Positions 1 to 13,900 of a stretch of DNA of 64,000 nt are shown one piece after another (the first letter of the stretch is position 1; each line of letters begins with the position of its first letter). The stretch is from NCBI GenBank assembly GCA_028015205.1, contig CM051518.1, positions 56,468,372-56,532,371 of the forward strand, in the 5' to 3' direction. Under the pieces are notes generated by a model, which worked only from the letters and a program-made list of their open reading frames with translations, had not been told where the DNA came from and searched no databases. Origin of the DNA: Mytilisepta virgata (Eukaryota; Mollusca; Bivalvia; Mytilida; Mytilidae). Position numbers and translations under genes: made by a program.

Positions 1-1064
1 TTCAATGACCTTGACCCTTGAGCCTCCATATAGACTTGTACAGCTATACAACAGGGTCCTGAATCTAAATATATATGGTTGCTAGGGACTTTTTCATCAG
101 TTGCTATGGATTTTTTCAATGACCTTGACTCTAGACCTTACAGGTAAATTATAGGGTCCTTAACCCAAATATATATATGGTTGCTAGGGACTTTTTCATT
201 GGTTGCTATGGACTTTTCAATGACCTTGACCCCTGAGCCTCCATTTCACTTGTTCAGCTACCATTTAATTTATTATATGTTATACTGAACATTTTTGTCG
301 TTTACAGTTTGTCTTTATTAGTATATTAATATTCAAGTTGATAACCTAAAACTGCAAAATTCCCTTAAAATTAACAATTCCAGGAAATACATGAAAATGT
401 GTTGACCGATTCCTCTCAAAATTTCAGGGCAGGTAGATCTTGACATCATAAACATTTTTACTTCCGTCAATTTTGCTATTACTGCTTTAGTTTTTGAGAT
501 ATGAGCCAAAAAGTAAATTTTTTCACATATTTTTTTATTTTTAGCCATGGCAGGCATGTTTCTCGATGGACAAGAAAATAAAACACAATCTTTATACTAG
601 ATATCCTAAGGATCTTTTAGCCTAAGTTTGGCTGAAATTGATTCTGTAGTTTCAGAGGTGAAAATTTTTGAAAGTTTTCAAGATGACGAAAAAAATGTGA
701 AAAATTGTCTTTAAAGGGCAAAAACTCCTAAAAATGTGAAAAATTGTCTTTAAAGGGCAAAAACTCCTAAAAATGTGAAAAATTGTCTTTAGGGCAAAAA
801 CTCCTACAAGGGGTCAATTAACAATTTTGGTCATGTTGACTTATTTGTAGATCTAACTTTGCTGAACATTTTTGCTGTTTAAGGTTTATCTTTATCTATA
901 TAGTATAATAGTATTCACGATAACCTAAAACTCCAAATTTCCTTAAAATTAACAATTCATGGGCAATAAACCAACAAAGAGTTGACCAATTCGTCTGAAA
1001 ATTTCATGACCTGATGAACATTTCTACCTCTGCTCTAAATGCTTTATTTTTGAGATACATGTAT
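1..1064. repeat. Left part of a GCTCACCTGG-type repeat element, cut by window edge
   Basis: Begins with two to three units starting TTCAATGACCTTGAC (1, 115, 207), then sequence close to 31320-31690, including TAGCCATGG...GGCCATG units. Bases 691-806 hold three copies of a 39-bp unit (ATGTGAAAAATTGTCTTTAA start). The element resumes at about 3471 after an insertion and ends near 3697. Confidence 0.6.
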
Positions 1065-3470
1065 AAGCTAATAAAATGCTCCGCTGGGCGCAGCTAGATA
1101 CGACCGCAGATGTCGAACCCTGAATAGTTGGGGCAATTATGAACACAACATTCAAGCTTGATACAATACTGAATTTGGATTGTGAATAAATATTTGACAC
1201 AGCATAGGTTTCTGACACAGAATGAATGTTGTCTAAGAACTTAAAAATTTTTAATTTACCTATTCAAACCATATCAGTATTTTTTGTTTTTATATATAAA
1301 TCAGAAATAACCAATTTAAAATTGGGCACACATATCAATTTCTTGCTATTGCGCAATACTGTGCAATTGAAAATTTCTTCAAATATTTGACACATAATAG
1401 GTTTCTGACACAGAATAACTGAAACCAAAGAACTTAGAATTGGTCATATGATTTCAATTTATATTCAATTTTTTGCTTCTTGTGCAATACAATATGCTGT
1501 GGAGAATTGCCCCCCCCCCCCAAAAAAAAAAAAAAATTTACCCCTTTTTTAGCTTTTGTGCAATACACTATGAAGTTGCACATTGACTCCCCCTCCCAAA
1601 AAAAAAAACAACAAAAAACAATAAAATTTATTGTAACCCCCCCTTTTTTGCTAAAAAAAATTTGAAATTTCCTTTTTAATTTATGAATTATGAAATGAGA
1701 AAAAAATTGCCCCCTCCCCAATTTCTCATTCCCCCCCCCTAAATTTTGTTTTCACCCCCCTCCCCCATTTCTCTTGATACTTTGCAACCATAACAGCCCA
1801 TTTAAATACACCATAACGTATTAAAATAGAAAATGACATCATAGTCATGGATGGCAAATTTTAAATATGCATAATTTAAAAGCAGTTTAGATGAGATAAA
1901 CAAAAAATCTTCATCAGCACATATTCAAAATTTGAGATAAAAAAAGAGTTATCCCTCTTTGTACATATTTTTATAATCATGTTGTCATATTTGCTCTAAG
2001 TCATATTTAATTGTTAGCAGTAGTATGTATGTTAGTATCATATAATTTTAAAATTTCTGATTTGTAAGTTTATTCAATATATATGTTTGGATTGAAGTCA
2101 TTGTTGGGTGTTACTGAAGTTATCCTTTAATTGTAATGTAAATAATGTAAATTGGTTTAAATTATACTGATTCTTGCTATTGCACAATACTGTGTAATTG
2201 AAAATTTCTTGAAATATTTGACACATAATAGGTTTCTAAAACAGAATAACTGAAATAAAGAACTTAGAATTGGTCATATGATTTGAATTTATATTCAATT
2301 TTTGAATTCTTGTGCGATACAATATGCTGTGGAGAATTGCCCCCACCCCCCAAAAAAAATAATTTACCCCTTTTTTAGCTTTAATTTTGGACCCCGATTT
2401 GGACCAACTTGAAAACTGGGCCCATAATAAAAAAACTAAGTACATGTTTAGATTCAGCATATCAAAGAACCCCAAGAATTCAATTTTTGTTAAAATCAAA
2501 CTAAGTTTAATTTTGGACCCTTTGGACCTTAATGTAGACCAATTTGAAAACGGGACCAAAAATTAAGAATCTAAATGCACGGTTAGATTCGGCATATCAA
2601 AGAACCCCAATAGTTCAATTTTCGATGAAATCAAACAAAGTTTAATTTTGGACCCCGATTTGGACCAACTTGAAAACTGGGCCCATAATAAAAAAAACTA
2701 AGTACATGTTTAGATTCAGCATATCAAAGAACCCCAAGAATTCAATTTTTGTTAAAATCAAACTAAGTTTAATTTTGGACCCTTTGGACCTTAATGTAGA
2801 CCAATTTGAAAACGGGACCAAAAATTAAGAATCTAAATGCACGGTTAGATTCGGCATATCAAAGAACCCCAATAGTTCAATTTTCGATGAAATCAAACAA
2901 AGTTTAATTTTGGACCCTTTTGGCCCCTAATTCCTAAACTGTTGGGACCAAAACTCCAAAAATCAATCCCAACCTTCCTTTTGTGGTCATAAACCTTGTG
3001 TTTAAATTTCATAGATTTCTATTTACTTATACTAAAGTTATTGTGCAAAAACCAAGACAAATGCTTATTTGGGCCTTTTTTAGCCCCTAATTCCTAAACT
3101 GTTGGGACCAAAACTCCCAAAAACAATCCCAACCTTCCTTTTGTGGTCATAAACCTTGTGTTAAAATTTCATAGATTTCTATTTACTTATACTAGAGTTA
3201 TTGTGCGAAAACCAAGAAAAATGCTTATTGGGCCCTTTTTTGGCCCCTGATTCTTAAACTGTTGGGACCAAAACTCCCAAAATCAATCCCAACCTTCCTT
3301 TTGTGGTCATAAACCTTGTGTTTAAATTTCATAGATTTCTATTAACTTATACTAAAGTTATAGTGCGAAAACCAAATGTCTACAGACTCCGACGGATGAC
3401 GGACGACGACGACGACGCCAACGTCATACCAATATACGACCGCAAAAATTTTGCGGTCGTATAAAAACTG
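1065..3470. mobile_element. Non-autonomous element, copy 1 (2.4 kb), inserted in another repeat
   Basis: Starts TAATAAAATGCTCCGCTGGG and ends with an ACCGCAAAA/TTTTGCGGT hairpin and CGTATA. Holds a duplicated block (1340-1525 and 2170-2350), poly-C/poly-A runs (1510-1535), a near-identical 261-bp tandem duplication (about 2380-2905) and about three copies of a 160-bp unit (2914-3380). No coding potential. Flanks match the uninterrupted sequence near 31610-31665, so it is a clean insertion. Superfamily unknown. Confidence 0.65.
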
Positions 3471-3697
3471 AAGTTTACCCCCTATGTTCTATTTTTAGCC
3501 ATGGCCGCCATATTTCTTGACAATTAAGAAAATAAAACATAAAGTTCATACTAGATACCCTAAGGATCATTCCACCAAAGTTTGGTCCCAATTGGCAAAG
3601 TGGTTTCAGAGATCTTTAAAGAAAACGACAGACGACAGATGACAAACGCCTAGTGATGGCAATAGCTCACATGACCTTTTAGGCCAGGTGAGCTAAA
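3471..3697. repeat. Right part of the interrupted GCTCACCTGG-type element
   Basis: Continues the 1-1064 element after the insertion and ends with GGCCAGGTGAGCTAAAAA at about 3680-3697, the same end as the copies near 32727 and 50078. Confidence 0.6.
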
Positions 3698-4813
3698 AAG
3701 GAAGAAATATCATTTCTGCTTTAAAACTGTTATTGAACTTTTTTTACAGATCTATCTAAAGTCAAACCTGCTTTAAAGCTCACCTCTATATACCAAAGCA
3801 CTGTCTCTAAAGGGCACAGTGAAAAAGTCCCATTCATGAAACAAAGCATCTAAAATTAACCTCTGTAAAGAGGGCACCTGCTCATAATGTACACTTTTTG
3901 CAGCTCAAGGAATTTATTTTGCATGATAATGTTCCTCTGGAACAAATTTCCTATGTAATATGTTCCTGGGCAACCAATTTCACAACCGGAAAATTGTTTT
4001 TCTTACATAAGTTCAGGTTTTGAAGCCATCTTGGTAGGTCTGAGTCATCTGCTATAAGAACAGGCATTCTCAGAGTATTGCTGAGTAATACAATGTCCCC
4101 TATCGGCTTGTGCTGTGAGAAAACACACGAAATGCTCCTTGACTATGTGAATCGTATCCAGACGTAAGGATAGAGTGATTCCTAAAAATCCTAAAACTAT
4201 CTTTGCAATAGGTACAAAATAATTACCCTATCAGACTGAAACCCAAACTTGATCTGTAGCTCATCATTATAAGTCCATATACCAAAAATATGATTATTTG
4301 GTAAAAATTTTGCAAAAAAGTCAGGAAAACTAATATTTCCAAGGGCAATAGCTCTCACAATAATTATCTGATCAGCGTGAAAGTCAATCTTGATCTAACT
4401 CATCTTTATAAGCTCACTTACCAAAAATAAGATCAGTTGGTTAAACAGTTTCTGAAAAAAGTTTGGAAAACAAGTGTGACTGACGGATGGATGGACAGAG
4501 TGCAAACCTGTAGTCCCCTTCAGCGTTGATGGTAGGGGACTAATAAAACTTCTTGTTCAACTTATTTAACGCAAGGTTAAATTTAACTGAGGGTTAAATC
4601 ATATAGAAAATCACTACGTTTAACCTGTGGTTAAATTTAACCCTGGGTTAAATAATTTGAACAACCAGGCCCTGAAGTATAATTATAGTAATTAACAAAG
4701 GCAGTAGCAATTAAAATCTCACTCCCCTTTCCAATTATAATTAGACTTGAAATCAGGTATTCCTAAACAGTAAGCATATCCTACTCAAAACATATTTGAA
4801 ATATCTCACTTAC
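3698..4813. repeat. Intronic sequence with an unclassified repeat and a 112-bp foldback
   Basis: About 4240-4545 has two diverged units (AAACTTGATCT... / CAATCTTGATCT...) and a terminal ACTGACGGATGGATGGACAG...GGGGACTAATAAAA block. Bases 4553-4664 are a foldback: TTGTTCAA...TTGAACAA ends with internal GTTAAATTTAAC repeats, typical of a palindromic MITE. The last 150 bases are plain intron up to exon 27. Confidence 0.5.
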
Positions 4814-4948
4814 CATCACGGCCTGGTTCTCCAACAATTCCTCTTTGCCCTGGAAACCCTGGCTCTCCTTTCGGTCCTGGGAACCCATCTTCACCTGGAT
4901 TACCATTCAGTCCTTGAAGTCCATCTAAACCTCTTTCTCCTTTGCTAC
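4814..4948 (-). CDS. COL4A1-like: Collagen IV exon 27 (residues 1024-1069, last in window)
   Basis: 135 bases, 15 triplets, acceptor TGTCGCTAG, donor GTAAGTGAG. Ends on the first G of Gly1069, so the gene continues leftwards. No further exon is seen in 1-4813. Confidence 0.93.
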
Positions 4949-7900
4949 CTAGCGACAAATTAAAACATTCAGTTTACATGTAAATTTTTTTTGGGAAAAT
5001 TATTTTACAGAATAAATTTCTTACTAGCCTAAAATTTAATTTAATCTTATTTAACAGTCATCAAGTATTTTTATTTCATATGAAGATTTTTACCCCACCA
5101 CTTTCAAAGAAAGTTTGGGGATAGTGTTATCACCCCCTTCCGTCTGTCTTTATGTCCATCCGTATCACTTTCTTGTAACTAAACTCCTCTTTCATTTTTT
5201 ATTTATGCATTTAATTTCTATACAGTATTGTCACATGCTGTATGTAGTTACACAATAACATTTTAAAATTTTGATTATCAAACTTGGGGCCCACAGTGGA
5301 CAAATTTCAAAAATTGGGAAGGTAAGCTTATGACCTAAACTGCTCTTTTATTTTTCAATTTATGCATTTTATTTCTATATAGTGTTGTCATGCACCATAA
5401 TATAGATAAGGTTTTAGAATTTTAATTTTCTAAAATTGGGGCCACAGGGGTAGATTTTTTAATAAAATGCTCCGCTGGGCACAGCTTGATATGACCGCAG
5501 AGGTCGAACCCTGAACAGTTGGGGCAAGTATGGACACAACATTCAAGCTTGATACAGCACTGAATTTGGATTGTGAATAAATATTTGACACAGCATAGGT
5601 TTCTGAGACAGAATTAATGTGGTCTAAGAACTTAAAAATTATTAATTTACCTATTCAAACCATATCAGTATTATTTGCTTTTATATATAAATCAGAAATA
5701 ACCAATTTAAAATGGAAAATTTTAAAGAAGTTTAATTTTGGACCCTTTGGACCTTAATGTAGACTAATTTGAAAATGGGACCAAAAATTAAGAATCTAAA
5801 TACACGGTTAGATTCGGCATATCAAAGAACCCCAATAGTTCAATTTTTGATGAAATCAAATAAAGTTCAATTTTGGACCTTTTAAACCTCAATGTGGACC
5901 AATTTAATAACCGGGCCCAAATATCAATTTCTTGCTATTGCACAATACTGAGCAATTGAAAATTTCTTGCTATTGCACAATACTTATTATAATAATTTAC
6001 ACATCCTGTTTGGTGTGTATCTCTTGCCTTATCATTATTATTTGCTTTTATATATAAATCAGAAATTTAATAATAAATTTTTTGGCAAATTTCCAATATA
6101 CATAATTTAAAAGCAGTTTAGGTGAGATATACAAAAAAGCTTCATCAGCAACATTTTATATTGGAAAATTTCCAATGAATTCATTAAACTAAAGTTATTG
6201 GCAAATTTCCAATGGAATTTATTAATAATAAAGTTTTTGGCAAATTTCCAATATAAATAATTTAAAAGCAATTTAGGTGAGATATTCAAATGAGTTTCAA
6301 TTACCAACCCTACACTGCCTTTTAAATTATGTTTTGTACTTAAGTAATTGTCCATTAACCTGGAAACCCTTTTCCCCCCTTTTTTGCACCTTATTCCTTA
6401 ATGGTTTGAGCCATAACTACCAAAGACAATTCTTACCATCCCTATGTGGTATTCCAATATCCAAAATCTAAATACATGGTTAGATTCAGCATATCAAAGA
6501 ACCCCAAGAATTCAATTTTTGATGAAATCAAATAAAGTTCAATTTTGGACCCTCTAAACCTCAATGTGGACCAATTTGATAACCGGGCCCAAATATCAAA
6601 CATCTAAATGCATGGTTAGATTCAGCATATCGAAGAACCCCATATATTCAATTTTTGTTGATTGATTGATTGATTAAATATTGTTTAACGCCGAGTTGGC
6701 GATATTACAGCCAATATCACGGCGACAATTTTTGTTGAAATCAAACAAAGTCTAATTTTGGACCCCATTTGGACCAACTTGAAAACTGGGCCATAATAAA
6801 AAAACTAAGTACATGTTTAGATTCAGCATATCAAAGAACCCCAAGAATTCAATTTTTGTTAAAATCAAACTAAGTTTAATTTTGGACCTTTTGGACCTTA
6901 ATGTAGACCAATTTGAAAACGGGACCAAAAATTAAGAATCTAAGTACATGGTTAGATTCGGCATATCAAAGAACCCAAATAGTTCAATTTTCGATGAAAT
7001 CAAGCAAAGTTTAATTTTGGACCCTTTTGGCCCCTAATTCCTAAACTGTTGGGACCAAAACTCCCGAAATCAATCCCAACCTTCCTTTTGTGGTCATAAA
7101 CCTTGTGTTTAAATTTCATAGATTTCTATTTATTTATACTAAAGTTATTGTGCAAAAACCAAGAAAAATGCTTATTTTGGCCCTTTTTTAGCCCCTAATT
7201 CCTAAACTGTTGGGACCAAAACTCCCAAAAACAATCCCAACCTTCCTTTTGTGATCATAAACCTTGTGTTAAAATTTCATAGATTTCTATTTACTTATAC
7301 TAGAGTTATTGTGCGAAAACCAAGAAAAATGCTTATTGGGCCCTTTTTTGGCCCCTAATTCTTAAACTGTTGGGACCAAAACTCCCAAAATCAATCCCAA
7401 CCTTCCTTTTGTGGTCATAAACCTTGTGTTTAAATTTCATAGATTTCTATTAACTTATACTTAAGTTATAGTGCGAAAACCAAATGTCTTTGGACGACGA
7501 CAACGCCAACGTCATACCAATATACGTCCATAAAAATTGTCAATTTTAGCTTGTGACAAACCCCTCTTTCATTTTTTTTGGGGATCACTGTCAATTCCAA
7601 CAGTAGCTTTCTAGTTTATAATTTAATGCATTTTATTTCTATACAGTATTGTCACACGCTGTATGTAGATGTGCAATAAGGCTTTTGCCAGTAGAATTTG
7701 ATTTTAAAAACCTGGTGTCCACTGGAGTCAAAATTTGAAGTTGTGAATTTAAGCTTGTGACTGAAACTCCTCTTTAATTTTTCATTTTATGCATTTTATT
7801 TCTATATAGATTTGTCTTATGCTACATGTACATGCAAAATAAGATTTTAGAATTTTGACTTTCAAAAATTGGGTCCTACAGGGGTCAAATTTTGAAGTTG

Positions 7901-10900
7901 TGAATTTAAGCTTGTGACCCAAACTCCTCTTTCATTTTTCACTTTGTGCATTTTATTTCTCTACATGTATATTATTTTCGTGCACTATATGTGGATGTGC
8001 AATAAGATTTTTGAATTTTGATTTAAAAAAACTGGGGCACACATGGGTAAAAAAAAACTTGTTTAACAAACACTCGTGTTCCACTTGATCACTTATCAAA
8101 ATTATTGCCTATTCATGGTAAACAGTCCATCAAACTGTTCTATAAACATAATCAAACATAATCATTAGATATTATAACTAATTTGGCAACTCAATAAAAA
8201 CGTCCAGTATTGATATTGGTAAATGGAATTGACACAAACTAAATATCAAGTTGGATTGAAAAAAGCATATTCTTTACTGTAATCCAATATAATGTGTTTG
8301 ATTCGTTATAATAAAAAATGTTCCAAAGTGGAAAACTGTCCTCTAAATATATTGGTAAAAAATCATGTGATTTACACATTGAAAATCAAAATATATTTGA
8401 TTTTATTCAGTATAATAAATCATTTATAACATCGTAGTGGGGGAAATATGAAGATTTCTTCACATCTCAATATCATATTCCCCTCGGGCAAGCCCTTGGG
8501 GAATATGATATTTCTGATGAGAATAAATCTTCATATTCCCCCCACTACAATGCAATAAATGACTGTATAGTATTCCTTTATTAAATTTATATCATTTTTT
8601 ACAAATTTTGGTTCACAATGTTAGTTATGGATGAGCTATACCTGGAAATCCAGGAATACCAGCCTCTCCTGGTATCCCATTGATTCCTCTGTCTCCCTTA
8701 GCTCCCTTCATTCCGGGTAATCCTGGTAAACCATCACGTCCTGGTTCTCCTGGGAATCCGAATACTCCAGCATCTCCTTTCTCTCCTGAAATATATGATT
8801 ATGGGCTGATTCATAATTTCAAATTTAAATTTTGAAGAAATTGTTTTCAAATAATAAATAGAGAAAACAGTTATTTTGTGCATCAAATAATCTATAAATT
8901 GTAAAAAGACATTTTCTTCTTGCAAATGCAGTCTAGTATAAATCTGTTTATATTTCAACTTATCAAACAAGCTTAGTAGGAATATTTAAAGTATTCACTT
9001 CAGAATGTTACTATTTCAACATTCTTAAACTATGGTATCACAAATCTATATTACTTTACCTGGAAGCCCATCTGTTCCTGGCAGTCCAGGTGGTCCCTGG
9101 GGTCCATCAATTCCTGGTATTCCTGGTCTTCCTGGTGTTCCTGTTTCTCCTGAGGGACCTGGTTCTCCGTCAAGACCCCTAATTCCTGGTAAACCAGGCT
9201 CTCCTTTGGATCCAATGTCACCAGGAATACCAGGTAAACCGTCTTCTCCTTGTCTACCTGGTTCTCCAGGACGTCCATTTCTGCCAGGCTCTCCCTTTTC
9301 TCCCAATGGTCCCGGAAGTCCAGTCAAACCTGGAGGTCCTTGTTCTCCTTTCATTCCAGGCAATCCATCCAAACCAGGTACACCTGTAAAACAATACTAA
9401 AACTCAAGGACATCCATAAAGAATTAGAACAACCCTATTCAAATTTCAAAAAATTTGGTTGCAGTATCATTTTTATAAATTTTCAATTTAAAGATCGAAA
9501 TAATGATTCAATATGACAATAATAATTTTGATATACTGTTTAATAATAAAATATATGATACCAATTTAGATGCATAAGGTGTGCACATTTTGTCGATTTA
9601 CGACTACCATCTTCTGGTGTGTATTACGCACTTTTTTACCCTCAAATACATTTTTGATAAGGGGGGTGAGTACTATACATGCCAGTATAAGTTCCTAGTC
9701 ACTTTTGAGGTTCAATTTCTGATCAAAATGAGACAAGATGATGACTACCTCATTTTGTACACTGTCTCATTAGCGTAGAAGTTTCTTTTAGTGATTACTT
9801 ACTTTATAATTGTGATCTTACAGGGAATAGAGATGATATATTCGAAAAATATTGAATGAAACACGTTTTTTTATTTCCAATGTATCAGGTGATCATTTTT
9901 CATGTGACTGTAATCCTTGTAAAGTGGTGATTTTATGTTGAGCTGATTTAACATATCTTTGAACCTCAGACTGTTTAAATATTGATTTTAACGAAAAAGA
10001 TTTTTGCAATAATTTAATTACAGTTCATGTTTTTTTTTCATTTTCATTTATTTATTTATTGATACTGGAGTCTGTTCCTATGCTTCCTGTTCTTCCTGAA
10101 TATTTATTAAAATCTAAGAATTTATTGCTGAATTCTTTATTGTGGAACACATTTTTCTAGTCAAACCACCAATATGCAGCCGAAGAAATCATGTTCCATT
10201 GAGAACCTTGTTGATTTTGAAGTTTGAACACAAGATTTTTTTTCTCCATTTTCAGGGGCCAAAAATGGGGTGCATGTAATACACGAATGCATTTAATCGA
10301 CACCAAATTTAAACAGTAAATAATGGTAAATTTAAATTATCAGTTCTGGCTTAAAGATGAATTAATTTACCATCAGGTCCAGGAAGTCCTGGTGTGCCTC
10401 TTGCTCCAGGTAATCCGTCAAGACCTCGTTCTCCTTTAGCTCCCTCTAGAATATTACCAGGTTGTCCTGGTAAACCTTGGTCACCTGAAATCATGCAAAA
10501 AGATTAAAATCATGCATTTTTTGTATTGTAATTAAAGGAGGCCCTCTCAGTTAACTTGCCTTATGTGCTAAGTTTTTCTTATTGATAAAAAAAAAAAAAA
10601 CATCTCATTTTTTTGTTTTTCTGTAATTTAAACATGAATAAAATTTAACTTTGCTTATCTCCTCTTGAATTATCCTTTTTACTGTATGTAAGTCAATACT
10701 AATTATATTACCATGTCCAAAAATGTCTCTCTATTTAATACATAAACAGTATAAAAACATTTTTAAGTACAATATTTAGGAAATTTTTCTGGTTGTAAAT
10801 GACAATAAAACTTTAATATCTCTACCTTTAAATCCTGGTAGTCCATCTCTGCCTGGCTCTCCTTTCAATCCATCAAATCCGCTGGTACCAGGCAGTCCTG

Positions 10901-13900
10901 GGTTACCTTTGTCACCTCTTGGCCCAGGCAATCCTGAGGCATAAAAGAACCAATGGTTTATTAAAGGGACCAGTATAACATGTGTCAATTAATGTAAATA
11001 TAAAGTCCTACTGAAGTATCTTAGGAGAGCATTAAAATAGCTACCCCCTCCCTCTCTAAATAAATCAGAATTTTTTTATCATGTTATACTGGTACATGCT
11101 TCAATAGTAAATTGAAACATGATGAAATAGTATGAAATTATAAATCATTTATCATCAAAAGGCTGCAGGTTGCTCTGAAAATATCACATTTTATCCAAAT
11201 TTAAGACATAATGCTTCAAAAAAAATACCCAGTACTTAGTATTGTGAATTCAGAATTAATTCCTCTTTTGAAAAATTAATCATAAATCCATTCCAGATAT
11301 ATCTTACTTATGAAGTGTTTAAGTTGAAAACAGCTCATAAACAATAGTAAACAACTAAATTAAATGGAAATGGTGAGCTGTTAAAAAGGGGCATAGAATG
11401 ACTAAAGTCTAAACAAAACAAAAATGCAAAACAATAACAAAAAAATTTAAAAGACAAAATTGCCCAATGTCCAACATGGTCTTGATCACAAGGAGGAAAA
11501 AATAAAAAAAAAATATGTTGACTCTTAGAAACCCAGAGCAAGAGTGACTCTTAGAAACCTAGAGAAGAGTCTTGCTCTAGGTTTCTAAGAGTCAACATCT
11601 TGTCATTTTTTCAAATACTAATAAAAACGAAAGTCAAATATATATAATAATCTGGAAAGGTAATTTACTCAAGAAAACAGCCATACAGACTATATTCACG
11701 AATACTGTCCAACGTCCTTCAAATATTGTAAAATATAGTCAACAGTGACCTTTAATTACTGGTATAATAATAATATCCCAAGTAACATCATAACCACACA
11801 GAAGCATGCCTAGAGACGTAACGATTCACCGTAAAATACCAGATCGAGGTATTTTCTGTCATGGCTCAATACATGGTACAATCGATCTGCATACGATATG
11901 AACGATACAGTCCTATGAGGTATATCAAAACTTTTTTATTATAATTTCAAAATTACCAAATTATTTTTCATGTAAAATTAATAAATCATGCAGTTATCTG
12001 ATGGAAATATTTTGATAGCACATTCTATTCTCCCAAAATATTTTGTAGAAGCTTCATGCATACCTACCTAAACAAATTTTCAAGTACAGGTACGCATGGA
12101 GTCTTCGCAAAACATGCTTTGTCTTCAATACGTATCATTTATCTTACTAAATAACACAATAAGTATTCTTTGTCTCCGAAGCGTATTGTTACACCTCAAT
12201 GCACCTGGCCTAACCATCTATATCCCCCACTTTTACATAACTGTAGTACAACTTACATTTGCAGTGTCTATAAGACAAATATGATACCCCCATGAATTCT
12301 TCATTCGATGTTGTCCTATTTTTTACATGAATGAACATATGTCATGGTTCAATAAACCCATCTTACACCTAATAATGTTAACAATACCTCTTGGTCCGGG
12401 CAGTCCCGGCAGTCCATCTTCTCCACGAGGGCCAGGCTCTCCAGGTCTTCCATTAATTCCCGGTAATCCATTGAAACCTAATAAAACACAAAATAATTTT
12501 AGATTAGGCCTTATAAAAATAATTCCTAGTTTCTTATAAAAAGTTTTGTAAAAAATGAAATATATAGTGAGAAATCTTGCTTTTATTATCTACTGCTTCT
12601 CAGTCTTTTCCAACAACAAAAAAAAAATTTTAACAGGACAAATGTGAATTCAAAAACTTGAGACAAGAATAAAACATATGGAAAGGCCAAGATGATAATT
12701 TATGAGTTAATTAAGATTTATCCAGTATTAATCTCAGTTTTTTTAATGCATTTTTACCAGTTTGAATGACAAGATGGAAAAAAGGGCAGGGCTCATCCTA
12801 CTTCAGGACAACAGGGAGAACTGACTTCTCTCTCTGAAGCTGACAAGGAAAAGTGGAGAGAGAACAGGAAGAAGTCATTACACATCTATCCAAAGCACCA
12901 ATCGGCACTATAATTATGTTTATTTAATAGCTAGTCTTTTTCTAATGGATTTTTTTTAAAGAAATTCAGATTCATTCTCTGGTTTACAATTCAACTGGGT
13001 CAATGTGAATGAAACTTTCATGCCTTCTAAGCCAGTCTACAAAATTTATACAAAAGAGTCAACATAAAGACTTCTTAAGTTCACTTCATTCACAGTATCT
13101 TTCTCGTTGGTTTTCCTATTGTCACTATGATCCGGAGTTATTACAGTCCGACTTACTATGGTCCGAATTTCAGCGGGCCGAGTTTACACAAAGTTTTCAT
13201 ATTGCATTATACGCCTTTGTTATTAATCGAAAACAATGGCAGCATGGACTTTATTTTCATTACACGAATCAGAGTTTCCTTAAAATAATTGCTGTCATAT
13301 TCACGATTTCTACGAATGGAGTGTATCAGGCGAGTAATTAAAATTAAATTTAACTCAAACTTCGCCAATGAAACATTACAAGGCAACTTCTTTGCCTGAA
13401 TCGCCCTCCATGTTGAGCCCTGAAGGGTATTTTTGTTGGCTTATTATCCTTAAGCCGTCCAAGAAAACATTACATAAAAATTTTACCATTTTCTGTAACA
13501 GTCATATATATTAAACTGCAAATATGATTTTGAATTGGCAACCTTCAATATAAAATGAGGCATCTGAAAAACTGAAAATACATGTATTCTAAATTTGAAA
13601 ACCCATTTCAAATTTCTAAAAAATTATTTTAAATATTGTTCGTTCACTTTGTGCATAACTGGTGCAACCCTGTAATGCAATACTTAAATTAAGAAAACTT
13701 ACAAGAGTTATTTCCCTTTTACAACCAAAATTCCATTGGCAGGTTATTTGGGTTTCTCTGGGACATATGGCAACAAAAAATTGTTTTGGTTATGAAAATG
13801 TTAATTGCATCTCACTGCTAAGTAAACAGATAATTTGGCGATCCACGATTTAGAGATAGCTGCAAATTGAATCTCATGCAAATTTAATGAGTAGATAGTT

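Noticed and set aside
9032..9400. + strand Pro/Gly/Ser-rich open frame opposite exon 25 (and similar ones at 17450-17731, 20858-21136, 45161-45391, 41332-41547)
   Set aside because: Antisense of GGN-CCN codons naturally gives PGSP-like frames. They lack splice logic, and the minus strand gives the continuous Gly-X-Y chain.
13009..13341. 110-residue + strand frame
   Set aside because: No domain, signal or codon pattern; lies in an intron.
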